A model generated the notes under the pieces. That model did no database searches. It was not told where the DNA came from and saw only the letters and a list, made by a program, of their open reading frames with translations. Shown in pieces: positions 14,834 to 24,385 of a DNA stretch of 64,000 nt. The stretch covers positions 1 through 64,000 of the forward strand of contig NZ_JAKKFF010000243.1 of NCBI RefSeq assembly GCF_022229015.1, written 5' to 3'. Within the stretch, counting starts at the first letter, position 1. The number at the start of each line of letters is the position of its first letter. The stretch is from Micromonospora foliorum (GTDB lineage Bacteria; Actinomycetota; Actinomycetes; Mycobacteriales; Micromonosporaceae). The translations under genes and the position numbers were made by a program.

Positions 14834-16126
14834 ATGAGGGCATTCGTGCTCGCGTTCGGGACGCGCGGCGACGTACAGCCGTTCGTCGCCCTGGGGCGCG
14901 CGCTGTCCGACGCCGGCCACGAGGTACTGGTGGCCGGGCCGGCGTGTTACGAGCCGCTCGCCGCCGCCCACGGCGTTCCGTTCGCACCCGTCGACGACCG
15001 CTGGAACCGGCTCACCGACGAGCCCCACATCCAAGATGCACTTGCGACGAACTACCGCGGGCTGACGGCGAAACGGACAGCCGTCGAGGTGGTGCGCCGG
15101 ACCCGGCAGTACATCGCCGCGGTGCTCGACGACATCACCGCGGCCGTTCCCGCCCAAACCGACGTCGTTGTGCACCACACGATGCTCCCCGGCCAGCACC
15201 TCGCCGAGGCCCTCGGCGTCCCCTCAGTCCCGGTGGCGCTACAGCCGAACTGGGTTCCGACCAGTTCCTTTCCGTGCCCGATGTGGGCCCCGACGTGGCT
15301 GCCCAGATCCTTCAACCGGCTGAGCTACCGACCGGCCGCGCTCGCACCTCAGATGCTCCTCGGACCGGTTGGGAAGCACTGGCGTGCACGACTCGGACTG
15401 AGGTCTCGGCGTGGATCCGGTGACCCGTTCCGCCGCCCCGACGGAGGCCCCGCCTTCGTACTGCAGGCGTTCAGTCGCCACGTCCTGCCGCGGCCGGCCG
15501 ACTGGCCCGGTCACGCGCCCGTCACGGGATACTGGACCCTCGCCAGCGAGGGCCAGGGACCGTCGCCCGCCCTGGCCAGGTTCCTCGACAGCGGAGCACC
15601 GCCGATCTACGTCGGCTTCGGCAGCATGCGAGGCCAGAACCCCGAGGCGATCGGCGAGATGGTCCACCAGATGGTCCAGACAACCGGACTGCGAGCCGTT
15701 GTCGCAACCGGCGCCGGCGGAATCGCAATGGCAGGCTCGAACACCGACTCGGTCCACGTCGTCGACGACGCTCCGCACGACTGGCTGCTCCCCCGCACCG
15801 CGGCGATCGTCCACCACGGCGGAGCAGGAACGACAGCCGCCGCACTGCTCGCCGGACGCCCACAGGTGATCTGCCCCTTCACCGGTGACCAGCCGTTCTG
15901 GTCCGAGCGAATGCGATCCATCGGCGTTGCCCCGGATCCCATCCCGCAGCGGCAGATCACCGCCGAACGCCTCATCGAAGCAGTCGAAGCGACGAGATCC
16001 GACACCACGAAGTCCCGGAGGGCCGCCGACATTGGACATCTGGTGCGCTCCGAAGGCGGAACACACCGTGCCGTCGAACTTCTGCTCGAACTCACGGCCC
16101 ACCAGGCCACACGCCCGGGTCAGTAG
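14834..16126 (+). CDS. GT1-type glycosyltransferase (MGT-like)
   Basis: A 430-residue GT-B glycosyltransferase. The N-terminal acceptor lobe begins FVLAFGTRGDVQPFVALG, typical of sterol and macrolide glucosyltransferases. The C-terminal donor lobe has YVGFGSM near residue 258, then DDAPHDWLLPR and the nucleotide-sugar signature HHGGAGTTAAALLAGRPQV followed by P-F-x-x-DQPFW. GAGGGGG lies upstream of the ATG. Such enzymes transfer a sugar to lipid, sterol or natural-product acceptors; the acceptor is not readable. It is followed 41 bp later by an NAD-kinase-like gene on the same strand. Confidence 0.9.
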   Translation: MRAFVLAFGTRGDVQPFVALGRALSDAGHEVLVAGPACYEPLAAAHGVPFAPVDDRWNRLTDEPHIQDALATNYRGLTAKRTAVEVVRRTRQYIAAVLDDITAAVPAQTDVVVHHTMLPGQHLAEALGVPSVPVALQPNWVPTSSFPCPMWAPTWLPRSFNRLSYRPAALAPQMLLGPVGKHWRARLGLRSRRGSGDPFRRPDGGPAFVLQAFSRHVLPRPADWPGHAPVTGYWTLASEGQGPSPALARFLDSGAPPIYVGFGSMRGQNPEAIGEMVHQMVQTTGLRAVVATGAGGIAMAGSNTDSVHVVDDAPHDWLLPRTAAIVHHGGAGTTAAALLAGRPQVICPFTGDQPFWSERMRSIGVAPDPIPQRQITAERLIEAVEATRSDTTKSRRAADIGHLVRSEGGTHRAVELLLELTAHQATRPGQ

Positions 16127-16167
16127 GGTCTCTGTACTCGGATCATCTTGTCAGGCCGAGCAGCGTC

Positions 16168-16959
16168 GTGAGAGTGGCAGCCAGCCGCAGCGCCCTGCCG
16201 AGGGCGCTCGGCGCCGCCCTGACCGGCCGCGCACCCATCCAGCAACGCATGCTGCTCACCCTGCGGGCGTCGCGCCCGCTGCAGGTCCCACCGGAGCTGC
16301 GGACCCTGCTGCGCTACGGCCGCGGTCCCGCACCCGCCCCGCCCATCCCCCGCCCGAGCACGCCCGACCAGGTGGGTTGGGGTGTGCCGTTGGGCCTCAG
16401 CGCCCTCAACGACGTCGTGTTCGAAAAACTCGGCCGGGACCGGCAGACCAGCGTGGCGGTGTACCTGTCCGGGCGGCTGTTCGCCACCTACTCCGCCGAC
16501 GGCGTCATGGTCGCCTCGCCGACGGGCTCCACCGCGTACTCGTTCGCGGCAGGCGGACCGGTCCTGTCGCCGCGCCTCAATGCCCTCGTATTCACCCCGG
16601 TCGCCCCGCACATGGCGTTCAACCGCAGCATGGTCACCGCGCCGGACGAACCCGTGGGTGTCCAAGTGCTTCCACGATCGGGTCAGGTCGCCGTCGTCGT
16701 CGATGGCCGCGTACACGGAATCCTCGACCCCGGCGACTGGGTCGCCGTCTACCCTGCCCGACGCCGCGCGAAGCTCATCGTCGCGGACGTTGACGACTTC
16801 TTCGGCCAACTCCGGGACCAGTTCTCGCTGGCCGACGCTCCCGCCGCCCGCGCCGACACCGACAACCAGCCCCCGCTGCTGGTCTACCGCCCGGACCTAC
16901 CGATCCCGGAGGACCTACAACACCTGCACCTGCCGGCGAACGAGGCCGGTTCGGTCTGA
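16168..16959 (+). CDS. NAD kinase-like protein lacking the N-terminal GGDGT domain
   Basis: A 263-residue protein whose residues ~30-180 match the C-terminal beta-domain of NAD kinases. Visible are QRMLLTLRASRP, ALNDVVFEK (with the Asn-Asp pair), VMVASPTGSTAYSFAAGGP, and VFTPVAPHMAFNRSMV. The N-terminal half of a normal ~300-residue NAD kinase, with the GGDGT ATP/metal motif, is absent from this frame, and I did not find it in the sequence just upstream. The first ~30 residues start at GTG, and the C-terminal ~60 residues are Pro/Asp-rich and unlike the family. It may be a decayed copy or a binding protein. It follows the glycosyltransferase by 41 bp. Confidence 0.7.
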   Translation: MRVAASRSALPRALGAALTGRAPIQQRMLLTLRASRPLQVPPELRTLLRYGRGPAPAPPIPRPSTPDQVGWGVPLGLSALNDVVFEKLGRDRQTSVAVYLSGRLFATYSADGVMVASPTGSTAYSFAAGGPVLSPRLNALVFTPVAPHMAFNRSMVTAPDEPVGVQVLPRSGQVAVVVDGRVHGILDPGDWVAVYPARRRAKLIVADVDDFFGQLRDQFSLADAPAARADTDNQPPLLVYRPDLPIPEDLQHLHLPANEAGSV

Positions 16960-17254
16960 GCTTCACGGCTCACGCCTCCCCACGATCGCCGTCACTCTCG
17001 GCAGCACCCCGGCCCGGCCGCCGCGGTGAGGCCGTCGCGGATTGGTGTGACGTCGTGGGCGGCCGGCGCGAACTGGCCGAGGCGGACCATCTAGACATTG
17101 ATGTCCATTACTATTAGTATCTGCTTTGCCAGCAGCGGCGTGCAGGCCGAACAGGCGGACGTTCTCGAATGTTCACCTACGGTCCCGGCACGTCGCTGAA
17201 TGCGGAGTGCAGGGCCGACGACGCTACGTCCCCCCGCTGACTCCCGGAGGAAGC

Positions 17255-18718
17255 ATGCTGGCGCTCTCCCGGCTCACCGCCCTGTTGGCCGCCGGCGTGC
17301 TCGCCGGGTTAGGCGTCACGGCGACGCCCGCCCCGGCGACTGCCGCTCCCGCCGCCCTGGCCGTGATCTGCAACCGGCACTGCGACGGTCGTGACGCCGC
17401 GTTGGCGCCGTCCGACCGGGTCCCGGTCACCGCGACGATCTACGGCCGGCAGATCTCGCTGCACTTCAACGACACCGACGCCATGGCCTGGTCCGTCATC
17501 GGCAACGGCAACTCCGGTGACCAGACGTGGCTTGAGCGGTCCTTCGACGGCGGCCGTACCTTCGCCGCCGACGGCCGGCTCGGCCTGACTCCGATCCCGA
17601 CCGGCGTCGGGACCGGCCGCACCGCCATGTACAACGTGGACAACTGGACCACCTACCGCGTCGGGGCGCTGCGCGCCTGCGGCAAGGCCGGTGACCGGCC
17701 CGAGACGACCTGTACCGCGTGGGCCCGGTCGACCTGGAACGCCAGCAACCGCCGGACCGCCGCCGCCACCGGGCTGATGATGAGCTACAACCTCGACACC
17801 GGCCTGTTCGACACGACCGGCTGGTGGAACTCCGCTAATGCGCTCACCGCCGTGATCGAGAACATCCGGGTGAGCGGGATGGGCAGCTACCGGTACGCGA
17901 TCGCCAACACCTACGACCGCAACGTCAACAAGTGGCTCGGCCAGTTCCGCAACGAGTACCTCGACGACACCGGCTGGTGGGCCATGGCCTGGATCGCCGC
18001 CTACGACCTCACTGGCGAGGCGCGCTACCTGGCCACCGCCCGCGCCGCCGCCGATCACATGAGCGCCTACTGGGACACCCGGTGCGGGGGCGGCATCTGG
18101 TGGAGCACCGCCCGGGCCTACAAGGCAGCCATCGCCAACAGCCTCTACCTGCAGGTGACCGCAGCGCTGCACAACCGCATCCCGGGCGACACCGCCTATC
18201 TCCAACGGGCGCGGCAGGAGTGGGCCTGGTTCCAGGGAACCGGCATGATCAACAGTTCGAACCTGGTGAACGACGGGATCAGCCTGTCCACCTGCCGCAA
18301 CAACGGCAGCACCGTGTGGTCGTACAACCAGGGTGTGCTGTTGGCCGGGTTGACCGAGCTGCACCGCGCCACCGGCGACGCGGCGCTGCTGACCCGGGCC
18401 CGGCAGATCGCGAACGCCGCTACCACCAGCAGCCAGCTCAACTCCGGAGGCATCCTGCGCGATCCGTGCGAGCCGAACAACAACTGCGGGGCCGACGGCG
18501 CATCATTCAAGGGCCCACACGTCCGTGGGCTCGGCCAGCTCAACGCCGCGCTCGGTGACCATCCGTACACCGGCTATCTGCGGCTGCAGGCCGACACGGC
18601 ATTCGCCAACAACCGCACCGCGCTGGACACCTATGGCCTGCGTTGGGCCGGACCGGTCGACGTCACGGACGCGGCCCGCCAGCACATCGCGGTGGACCTG
18701 CTAAACGCCGCCCCGTAG
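17255..18718 (+). CDS. Secreted glycoside hydrolase family 76 (alpha-1,6-mannanase-like)
   Basis: A 487-residue exported enzyme. The signal peptide spans about residues 1-32, ending APATAAPA. The catalytic (alpha/alpha)6 domain has the GH76 double-aspartate motif in [20 protein letters not shown], with [13 protein letters not shown] and [18 protein letters not shown] on other barrel helices. GH76 enzymes cleave alpha-1,6-mannan, such as fungal cell-wall or mycobacterial mannan backbones. ATG 17255 is preferred over upstream frame extension because GGAGG lies 4 nt before it and the signal peptide then starts the protein. The region about 140 bp upstream (TAGACATTGATG to ATTAGTATC) is AT-rich for this genome and may hold the promoter. 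Confidence 0.88.
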   Translation: MLALSRLTALLAAGVLAGLGVTATPAPATAAPAALAVICNRHCDGRDAALAPSDRVPVTATIYGRQISLHFNDTDAMAWSVIGNGNSGDQTWLERSFDGGRTFAADGRLGLTPIPTGVGTGRTAMYNVDNWTTYRVGALRACGKAGDRPETTCTAWARSTWNASNRRTAAATGLMMSYNLDTGLFDTTGWWNSANALTAVIENIRVSGMGSYRYAIANTYDRNVNKWLGQFRNEYLDDTGWWAMAWIAAYDLTGEARYLATARAAADHMSAYWDTRCGGGIWWSTARAYKAAIANSLYLQVTAALHNRIPGDTAYLQRARQEWAWFQGTGMINSSNLVNDGISLSTCRNNGSTVWSYNQGVLLAGLTELHRATGDAALLTRARQIANAATTSSQLNSGGILRDPCEPNNNCGADGASFKGPHVRGLGQLNAALGDHPYTGYLRLQADTAFANNRTALDTYGLRWAGPVDVTDAARQHIAVDLLNAAP

Positions 18719-18818
18719 CCGGACGGGCACGAGAAAGCCGGCGGCCGATCGTTGAGCCGGAGGCCGTCTGCGGCCTTGCCCCGTGCTCCGTCCTCGGTGC
18801 TAGCCCACGCGGGCCTGG

Positions 18819-19994
18819 TCAGGTTCGCCCGGCCGAGCGGTAGGGACGGAAGAATTCGCGCAGCTCTTGCGCGTACAGCTCGGGCTCCTCGAAGGGCGCG
18901 AAGTGGCCGCCCCTGTCGAGCGCGGTCATGCGCACGACGTTGGCCGTGCGCTCGAGCCATGCGCGCGGCGGGTGGAGCGTGTCGCCGGGGAAGAGCGCGA
19001 AGCCGGACGGTACTTCGACCCTGCGGGCGTGTTGTTCCGGTGGGATCGCGGCGTTGGCGACGTACATGCGCATCGACGAGCCGATCGTTCCGGTCAACCA
19101 GTAGCGCGTGAGCAGCGTGAGGATCTCGTCCTTGGTGAAGCTCTGCTCGACATCACCGTGACAGTCGCTCCACGACCGCAGCTTCTCGACGATCCACGCG
19201 GCCAGTCCGGCGGGTGAGTCGGTCAGTCCCACGGCGGCGGTCTGCGGCTTGGTGCGGTGCATCGCGGCGTACGCGCCCTCGCTGGCCTGCCACGCGGCGG
19301 CGACGTCGAGCCAGGCCCGCTCCTCGGGTGCGAGATCAACGGCGGCGACAACCGGGAGACTGGCCTCCATCCGGTGCACAGCGACGACCCGATCGGGATG
19401 ATCCAGGGCGAGGTAGCGGCTCACCGAGCTGCCGATGTCGCCTCCTACGGCACCGAACGTCGCGTACCCCAGCGCGGTCATCAGCTCGGCCCACAGCCCG
19501 GCGACCCCGATCGAGTCGAGGGGTCCTCCCGCAGGTCGGTCCGAGTGCCCGAACCCCGGCATGTCCGGCACGACCACGTCGAAGGCGTCGGCCGGGTCCG
19601 CGCCGTGCGTGCCGGGGTCGGTGAGCAGGGGCACCACCTTCTCGTAGCGCCACGACGAGTCCGGCCAACCGTGACAGAGGACCAACGGCAGCACCGGCCC
19701 CACCGGCGCGACGGCACGCGCATGGATGAACGAGATGCCCAGGTCCCGGACCCGCGTGCGGAAGCGTGGCAGGCGCGCGAGAGCGGTCTCCTGCGCCGGC
19801 CAGTCGAACTCCTCCGCCCAGTAGTGGACGAGTTCGCGCAGATAGGTGATGTCCGTGCCCAGCGACCACCCGGCATCCTCCGGGGCGTCCGGCCAGCGCG
19901 TCGCGCGCAGCCGCGCGCGTAGGTCCTCCAGCTCCGTCGCAGTCGCCTGCACCCGGAACGGCTCGATACTCGCCGGTTCCTGCGAGGAGGTCAT
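18819..19994 (-). CDS. Epoxide hydrolase family protein with EHN domain
   Basis: A 391-residue epoxide hydrolase. The N-terminal EHN domain (~residues 10-115) has IEPFRVQATATELEDLRARL and TYLRELVHYWAEEFDW. The alpha/beta hydrolase core then has HGWPDSSWRY (oxyanion), the nucleophile elbow GAVGGDIGSSVS with Asp nucleophile, and the catalytic His in DRGGHFAPFEEPE. All key residues are present, so epoxide hydrolysis is well supported, with the natural substrate unknown. It is convergent with the GH76 gene and monocistronic. Confidence 0.93.
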   Translation of the reverse strand: MTSSQEPASIEPFRVQATATELEDLRARLRATRWPDAPEDAGWSLGTDITYLRELVHYWAEEFDWPAQETALARLPRFRTRVRDLGISFIHARAVAPVGPVLPLVLCHGWPDSSWRYEKVVPLLTDPGTHGADPADAFDVVVPDMPGFGHSDRPAGGPLDSIGVAGLWAELMTALGYATFGAVGGDIGSSVSRYLALDHPDRVVAVHRMEASLPVVAAVDLAPEERAWLDVAAAWQASEGAYAAMHRTKPQTAAVGLTDSPAGLAAWIVEKLRSWSDCHGDVEQSFTKDEILTLLTRYWLTGTIGSSMRMYVANAAIPPEQHARRVEVPSGFALFPGDTLHPPRAWLERTANVVRMTALDRGGHFAPFEEPELYAQELREFFRPYRSAGRT

Positions 19995-20403
19995 CGGGGC
20001 GTCACCGCCTCACCGCGCTGCGGACGGCGACGGTACCGCCGTCCGCGCCAAGTGCTGGTGTCACGGACGGATCATTACACCTCTGCCTGCATCACCAGCG
20101 GTAACCGCCCGGCGGGCGGCAGTTCAGGGCGTGTTGACGATCCCATCCGGTGATGGCGCCGTCCTTCCTGGGTGACGCCGTCCGCGGACTAGGCGGGCGG
20201 CCCCGGACGGGGTTTTCTTACCGGCCGGGGCCTGACCGGGGCGCTTGTCGCGAACCGCGCCACAGCTTGGCCCAGGCTATGACGTCAAGCTCACCGTCGC
20301 AGAGCCGCCCACGCGCTGGCGATAGCCAACGCTGGCTGGTCACCCACACCTTGTTGCCGCGATCAAAGGCGAAAAGACGACCCGCCAAAGGCCACCCGGG
20401 CCG
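19995..20403. other. 409-bp region without a recognisable gene
   Basis: It holds the upstream region of the epoxide hydrolase gene and then ~250 bp in which no frame shows a family motif or a sensible ribosome site. I see no strong hairpin or tandem repeat. Confidence 0.5.
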
Positions 20404-20844
20404 TCACGGGTTCTCCGGGTCCAGGTTCCGCTCGCGGAGCAGAGCGTCGAGCTTCGCCTCGATCCGCTCGTCCGACTCCCGCGACTGCGACGAGCCCCAG
20501 TAGTAGAAGAGCGCCAGACCGGCCGCCTGCCAGATCAGCTGGAGAAACTCGGACTGCCAATTTTCCAGAGTCGACGAGAAGAACTGGGGAAGGAACTCAC
20601 CCCACGAAAACGCCTGCCCGTGCTGGGTGGCCTCGTTGCTTTCCACGGTCATCTGAAAGAGGAACTGGCCAACCCAGGACAGGAGGAACAACGCGCCGGT
20701 GACCAGCGCGAAGGCGTACGCCTTCGGCCATCGCGGCTTGCGAAACGGTGGCCCCTCAGGGCCACGCCGAACGAAGCGCCGACCGCTCTGCCCAGTTGTG
20801 CCATCCGACGAACGTGTCCCGGCGGTCCTGCCTCCTGCAACCAT
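20404..20844 (-). CDS. DUF6766 family membrane protein
   Basis: A 146-residue protein with two transmembrane segments: AYAFALVTGALFLLSWVGQF and FLQLIWQAAGLALFYYWG. Between them lies the family block FLPQFFSSTLENWQSEFLQL, and after the second helix SSQSRESDERIEAKLDAL. DUF6766 proteins are small membrane proteins of unknown function, common in actinobacterial stress regions. ATG 20844 has GATGGGG about 6 nt upstream; ATG 20856 is an alternative. The N-terminal ~30 residues are basic and disordered. Confidence 0.75.
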   Translation of the reverse strand: MVAGGRTAGTRSSDGTTGQSGRRFVRRGPEGPPFRKPRWPKAYAFALVTGALFLLSWVGQFLFQMTVESNEATQHGQAFSWGEFLPQFFSSTLENWQSEFLQLIWQAAGLALFYYWGSSQSRESDERIEAKLDALLRERNLDPENP

Positions 20845-21207
20845 GACAAACCCCATCTCTACAGGTCAACGTCGACGAACGTGCCCCGGACCATGGGAAA
20901 CCAAACCGACGCAGACGAGGCCCGGCACGGCTGCGTCGAAATCACCCGATCGGTTATTGCCCGTTGGCGGCCTGGCCCAGACCGGCCACTCCTCCCCTGG
21001 CCCCGCCACGGGCAACCGACAGTCAGCACTCCTGCGGCGAGACCCTCGGTGATGGGCTTGAACATCGCAACTTGCGGCAGCTGGGGACGTGTACCGCCGA
21101 TTCGCGAGGGTAGGGAGCACCCCGGGTCGAGACATGCGCCCTCCAACGCCCGCCGTTCCGCAGATTCGCACCCGACGGCGGGCAGCCCCACGGAAAGGGG
21201 AGGCGCC
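20845..21207. other. 363-bp divergent promoter region with a weak SigB/F-like promoter
   Basis: The region lies between the DUF6766 gene (-) and a STAS gene (+). GTGT-N15-GGGTAG at 21089-21113 resembles the SigB/F consensus (GTTT-N15-GGGTAT) with two mismatches and points toward the STAS gene. No gene is seen here. Confidence 0.3.
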
Positions 21208-21669
21208 ATGTTGACCGACGGCATACCTCGCACCGGCCGAAGCCCTCGGCCTGCCGCCGCACCGGACCGCGACAGGCTCCGTGAGCCGATCATGTCATTG
21301 ACCTTGACCGACGAGGGCTTGGCCAAACTGATCACCGTCTCGGGTGAGATCGACATGAGCAACGCACACCTGCTCACCGAGCTGGTGGAGTTCGTGTGCC
21401 GCCAGCCTGCGCCGGTGATCGCGTTGGACCTGTCCAGGGTGAGGTTCTTCGGCGCACACGCCGTGAGCGCGTTGCTTCAGGCCCAGGACATCGCCACCGA
21501 CGCCAGGGCCGCCGTCCTCCTGCGTGACCCCGCGCCGTGCGTCACCTACATCCTCGCCACGACCGGCGCCCTGCGGAGCTTCCGGTTCGGCAGGACATGC
21601 CGGACACCTGAGTCCGCGGCGAGACCCATGACCGTTCCCCCACCCATTGGAGGCATCCGTGACGTCTGA
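21208..21669 (+). CDS. STAS-domain protein (anti-anti-sigma type) lacking the phosphoacceptor serine
   Basis: A 153-residue protein with a STAS domain at about residues 28-125. GEIDMSNAHLLTELVEF is the beta/alpha start, and VIALDLSRVRFFGAHAVSAL corresponds to the DLS-x-V-x-F-x-D-S-S-G segment. The D-S-S-G phosphorylation site is replaced by G-A-H-A, so regulation by serine phosphorylation as in SpoIIAA/RsbV is unlikely. ATG 21208 follows GGGGAGG. It overlaps the M20 peptidase gene by 11 bp. The C-terminal ~28 residues are Pro/Arg-rich. It may act as a constitutive antagonist in the partner-switch network around the SigB/F-type factor at 25803. Confidence 0.8.
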   Translation: MLTDGIPRTGRSPRPAAAPDRDRLREPIMSLTLTDEGLAKLITVSGEIDMSNAHLLTELVEFVCRQPAPVIALDLSRVRFFGAHAVSALLQAQDIATDARAAVLLRDPAPCVTYILATTGALRSFRFGRTCRTPESAARPMTVPPPIGGIRDV

Positions 21670-23077
21670 CATCCACGCCTACCTCGACGCGCACCGCCAG
21701 GACCTGGTCGAGGAACTCACCGGGTGGGTGCGGATCCGATCGGTCGCCGGGCTGCCGGAGCGCGAGATCGAGGTGCTCCGGTCGGCGAACTGGCTGGCTG
21801 GCACCCTGCGCGACCTCGGGTTCCCGGTGGTGCAGGTGTGGAACCGGGACGGCGCACCCGCCGTGTACGCCGAGTGGTGCGCCGTCCCGGGCGCGCCCAC
21901 CGTGCTGGTCTACAGCCACCACGACGTCCGGGCGGCCAAGGACGAGCAGTGGGAGGAGGCCCCGCCGTTCGAACCGGCGGAACGCGGCGGGCGCATCTAC
22001 GGCCGGGGCACGTCCGACGCCAAGGGTCAGGTCCTCGCGCACCTGTGGGGTCTGCGGGCCCACCTGGCGGCCAGCGGGCGCAGCGCGCCCTCGGTCAACA
22101 TCAAGCTGCTCATCGAGGGCGAGGAGGAGACCGGCTCGACGCAGCTGTCGGACCTACTCGACGAGCATCGACCCACCGCCGACCTGGTGTTGTTCTCCGA
22201 CACGCTGCTGTGGCACCGCGAGCACCCAGCCGTATGCATGGGCCTGCGCGGCATGATCAGCGCCGAGATCGAGGTGTACGGGCCGTTACGCGATGTGCAC
22301 AGCGGCGCGGTCTCCGGGCCGGCCCCGAACCCGGCGATCGAGCTGAGCAAGCTGCTCGCCGCACTGCACGACGACAAGGGCCGCGTCACCCTGCCCGGCT
22401 TCTACGACGACGTGGTCGATCCGCCGGAGCGCTTCCGCGAGGAACTCGCCGCGCTGCCGTACCGCGACGAGGACTGGCTGGCCCGTTCGGAGACCCGCAG
22501 CATCGGCGGGGAGGACGGCTACAGCGTCCTCGAACGGCTCTGGACCCGCCCCGCGGCCGAGGTGCTCACCGTCGCCGCCGGTGACATCACCGGCGTCTCC
22601 CGCGCGGCGGTGCCCGCGGTCGCCACGGCCAGCCTGAGCATCCGTACCGTGCCGGACCAGCGGATCGCCGACGTGGCGGCACAACTGCGTCGGTGGGTCG
22701 CGGACACCATCAGCGACCGCGTCGAGTACGAGCTGACCATCTCCGAGGAGACCGCGCAGGAGCCGTATCGGACTCCAGCGGATCATCCTGCCGTCGGGGT
22801 GCTCGCCGAGGCGATGCGCGACGGCTTCGGCCGACCCGTCGTCGGGCGGATGGCCAACGCCGGTGGCGGGCCCGCAGAGCTGCTGGCCCGCAAGCTCGAC
22901 GCACCGGTGCTGTTCTTCGGCACCGGCCTGCCCGAGGACCGCTGGCACGACAGCGACGAGAGCGTCGCCGTGGACGTGTTGCTGGCCGGCGCGGCCACCC
23001 TGGCCCGGTTCTGGTCCCGGCTGGCCGGGACGGATCTGACCACGGTCTCGGGACAGGAGCCAGGCGGCGAGGTCTGA
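21659..23077 (+). CDS. M20-family metallopeptidase (dipeptidase-like)
   Basis: A 472-residue M20/M25/M40 hydrolase. The metal-binding series is visible: VYSHHDV (His and the catalytic Asp two residues later), YGRGTSDAKG (bridging Asp), EGEEETGS (catalytic Glu and metal Glu), and a later Asp in LFSDTLL. The lid or dimerisation domain is present (HSGAVSGPAPNPAIELSKLL). The length is typical of cytosolic dipeptidases. GTG 21659 has GGAGG 6 nt upstream and is preferred over TTG 21647. It overlaps the STAS gene, so the two are probably co-transcribed. Confidence 0.92.
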   Translation: MTSDIHAYLDAHRQDLVEELTGWVRIRSVAGLPEREIEVLRSANWLAGTLRDLGFPVVQVWNRDGAPAVYAEWCAVPGAPTVLVYSHHDVRAAKDEQWEEAPPFEPAERGGRIYGRGTSDAKGQVLAHLWGLRAHLAASGRSAPSVNIKLLIEGEEETGSTQLSDLLDEHRPTADLVLFSDTLLWHREHPAVCMGLRGMISAEIEVYGPLRDVHSGAVSGPAPNPAIELSKLLAALHDDKGRVTLPGFYDDVVDPPERFREELAALPYRDEDWLARSETRSIGGEDGYSVLERLWTRPAAEVLTVAAGDITGVSRAAVPAVATASLSIRTVPDQRIADVAAQLRRWVADTISDRVEYELTISEETAQEPYRTPADHPAVGVLAEAMRDGFGRPVVGRMANAGGGPAELLARKLDAPVLFFGTGLPEDRWHDSDESVAVDVLLAGAATLARFWSRLAGTDLTTVSGQEPGGEV

Positions 23078-23201
23078 ACGTCCTGGTAATGACGTGGTGG
23101 CCCCCGGAGGCCGCGGTGTGGCACCGACGGGCCGACGGGGTGGGGATGCGGCGAGCACGTCGCCGACGGGCGGCGCGCTCGTTCGTCAACAGGAGGCCGC
23201 C

Positions 23202-24119
23202 ATGTTCAGCCACGACCGACATCTGCAATTCCAGGCCAAGCCCGAGAAGCCCGACGCCCTGTTCGCGGCGAAGCTACAGGAGATCCTGGGCGGGCAGTTC
23301 GGCGAGATGACCGTGATGATGCAGTACCTCTGGCAGGGCTGGACCTGCCGGGTCCCCGGCAAGTACAAAGACATGATCATGGACATCGGAACCGAGGAGA
23401 TCGGCCACGTCGAGATGCTCACGACCATGCTCGCCCGGCTCCTGGAGGGTGCTCCGGCGGAGACGACGGAGAAGGCCGTCGCCGCCAACCCGGTGCTGGC
23501 CGCGGTCATCGGTGGTATGAACCCGCAGCACGCCATCGTCGGCGGGGGCGGCCCACTGCCTCGAGACAGCCAGGGCGTCCCATGGAACGCCGGCTACATC
23601 GTCGCCAGCGGCAACCTCCTGGCGGACTTCCGCTCCAACGTGGCCGCGGAAGCGCAGAGCCGGCTGCAGACCAGCCGGGTGATGAACATGACCGACGACC
23701 CGGGTGTGAAGGAGATGCTGCGGTTCAACCTCGCCCGCGACACCTATCACCAGCAGCAGTGGCTGCTCGGCATCGAGCAACTCATCGCCGACGGCTACGC
23801 CGACCACGGCATCGAGAACTCGAACTTCGACGAGGAGAACAAGGACCACAACCACACGTTCTGGAGCTTCGGCACCGACAGCCAGGCCGGCGAGGGCCGC
23901 TGGGCACAAGGGCCGAGTCTGATCGGCGGCCCCGACCTCACCTACCTTGCGCAGCCGGTGCCGCTTACCGACGACACGGCCCTGCCCCCGCCGCCCGACC
24001 CCAAGCTGTACGCCACCTATGACGGCTCACGCGGCCCCGGCATGACCGGCGACGCCGCCGGAGCACACGCCCAAGGAATGAGCAACGTGGTCAAGAAGGT
24101 GAAGGACGCCCTCGACTGA
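23202..24119 (+). CDS. Manganese catalase
   Basis: A 305-residue ferritin-like di-manganese catalase that disproportionates hydrogen peroxide. The di-metal ligands follow the family order: Glu in GGQFGEMTVMMQYLWQ, Glu/His in DIGTEEIGHVEML, Glu in NVAAEAQSRLQ, and His in LARDTYHQQQWLLG. The typical HAIVGGGGPLPRDSQGVPWN loop is present. ATG 23202 is preceded by AGGAGG. It follows the M20 peptidase by 124 bp and ends at a strong hairpin. Its location near a SigB/F-type sigma factor fits general-stress control, which is inference. Confidence 0.93.
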   Translation: MFSHDRHLQFQAKPEKPDALFAAKLQEILGGQFGEMTVMMQYLWQGWTCRVPGKYKDMIMDIGTEEIGHVEMLTTMLARLLEGAPAETTEKAVAANPVLAAVIGGMNPQHAIVGGGGPLPRDSQGVPWNAGYIVASGNLLADFRSNVAAEAQSRLQTSRVMNMTDDPGVKEMLRFNLARDTYHQQQWLLGIEQLIADGYADHGIENSNFDEENKDHNHTFWSFGTDSQAGEGRWAQGPSLIGGPDLTYLAQPVPLTDDTALPPPPDPKLYATYDGSRGPGMTGDAAGAHAQGMSNVVKKVKDALD

Positions 24120-24137
24120 CCGGGTCGTACGGGCCCG

Positions 24138-24168
24138 GGCCCGGTCTCCGCGGGCAGGAGACCGGGCC
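24138..24168 (+). terminator. Hairpin terminator after Mn-catalase
   Basis: Perfect 12-bp stem GGCCCGGTCTCC / GGAGACCGGGCC with a 7-nt loop, 18 bp after the catalase stop. There is no T-tract. Confidence 0.75.
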
Positions 24169-24385
24169 GGGCGGTTTCGGTGGCAGCGGCGGGGCGACAC
24201 GCCTCGACCGACGATGAGGCGACCCTGCCGGATGTGTGCACCGGAGGACTGGGGCGTGGCGGGTCGGCCACCCCGCACTTCGTCCTCGTCGGATGGGTCT
24301 GGTCTGGTCGACCGGCAGTCATGAGGGCCTATAGACTTGTCGCGGGTCAAGCCGCGTGCCCGTCAGTTCTTCTGATGGGAGCATC

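Noticed and set aside
20150-20503. A 117-codon plus-strand ORF before the DUF6766 gene
   Set aside because: Ser/Arg-rich, no family pattern, overlaps the DUF6766 gene on the other strand.
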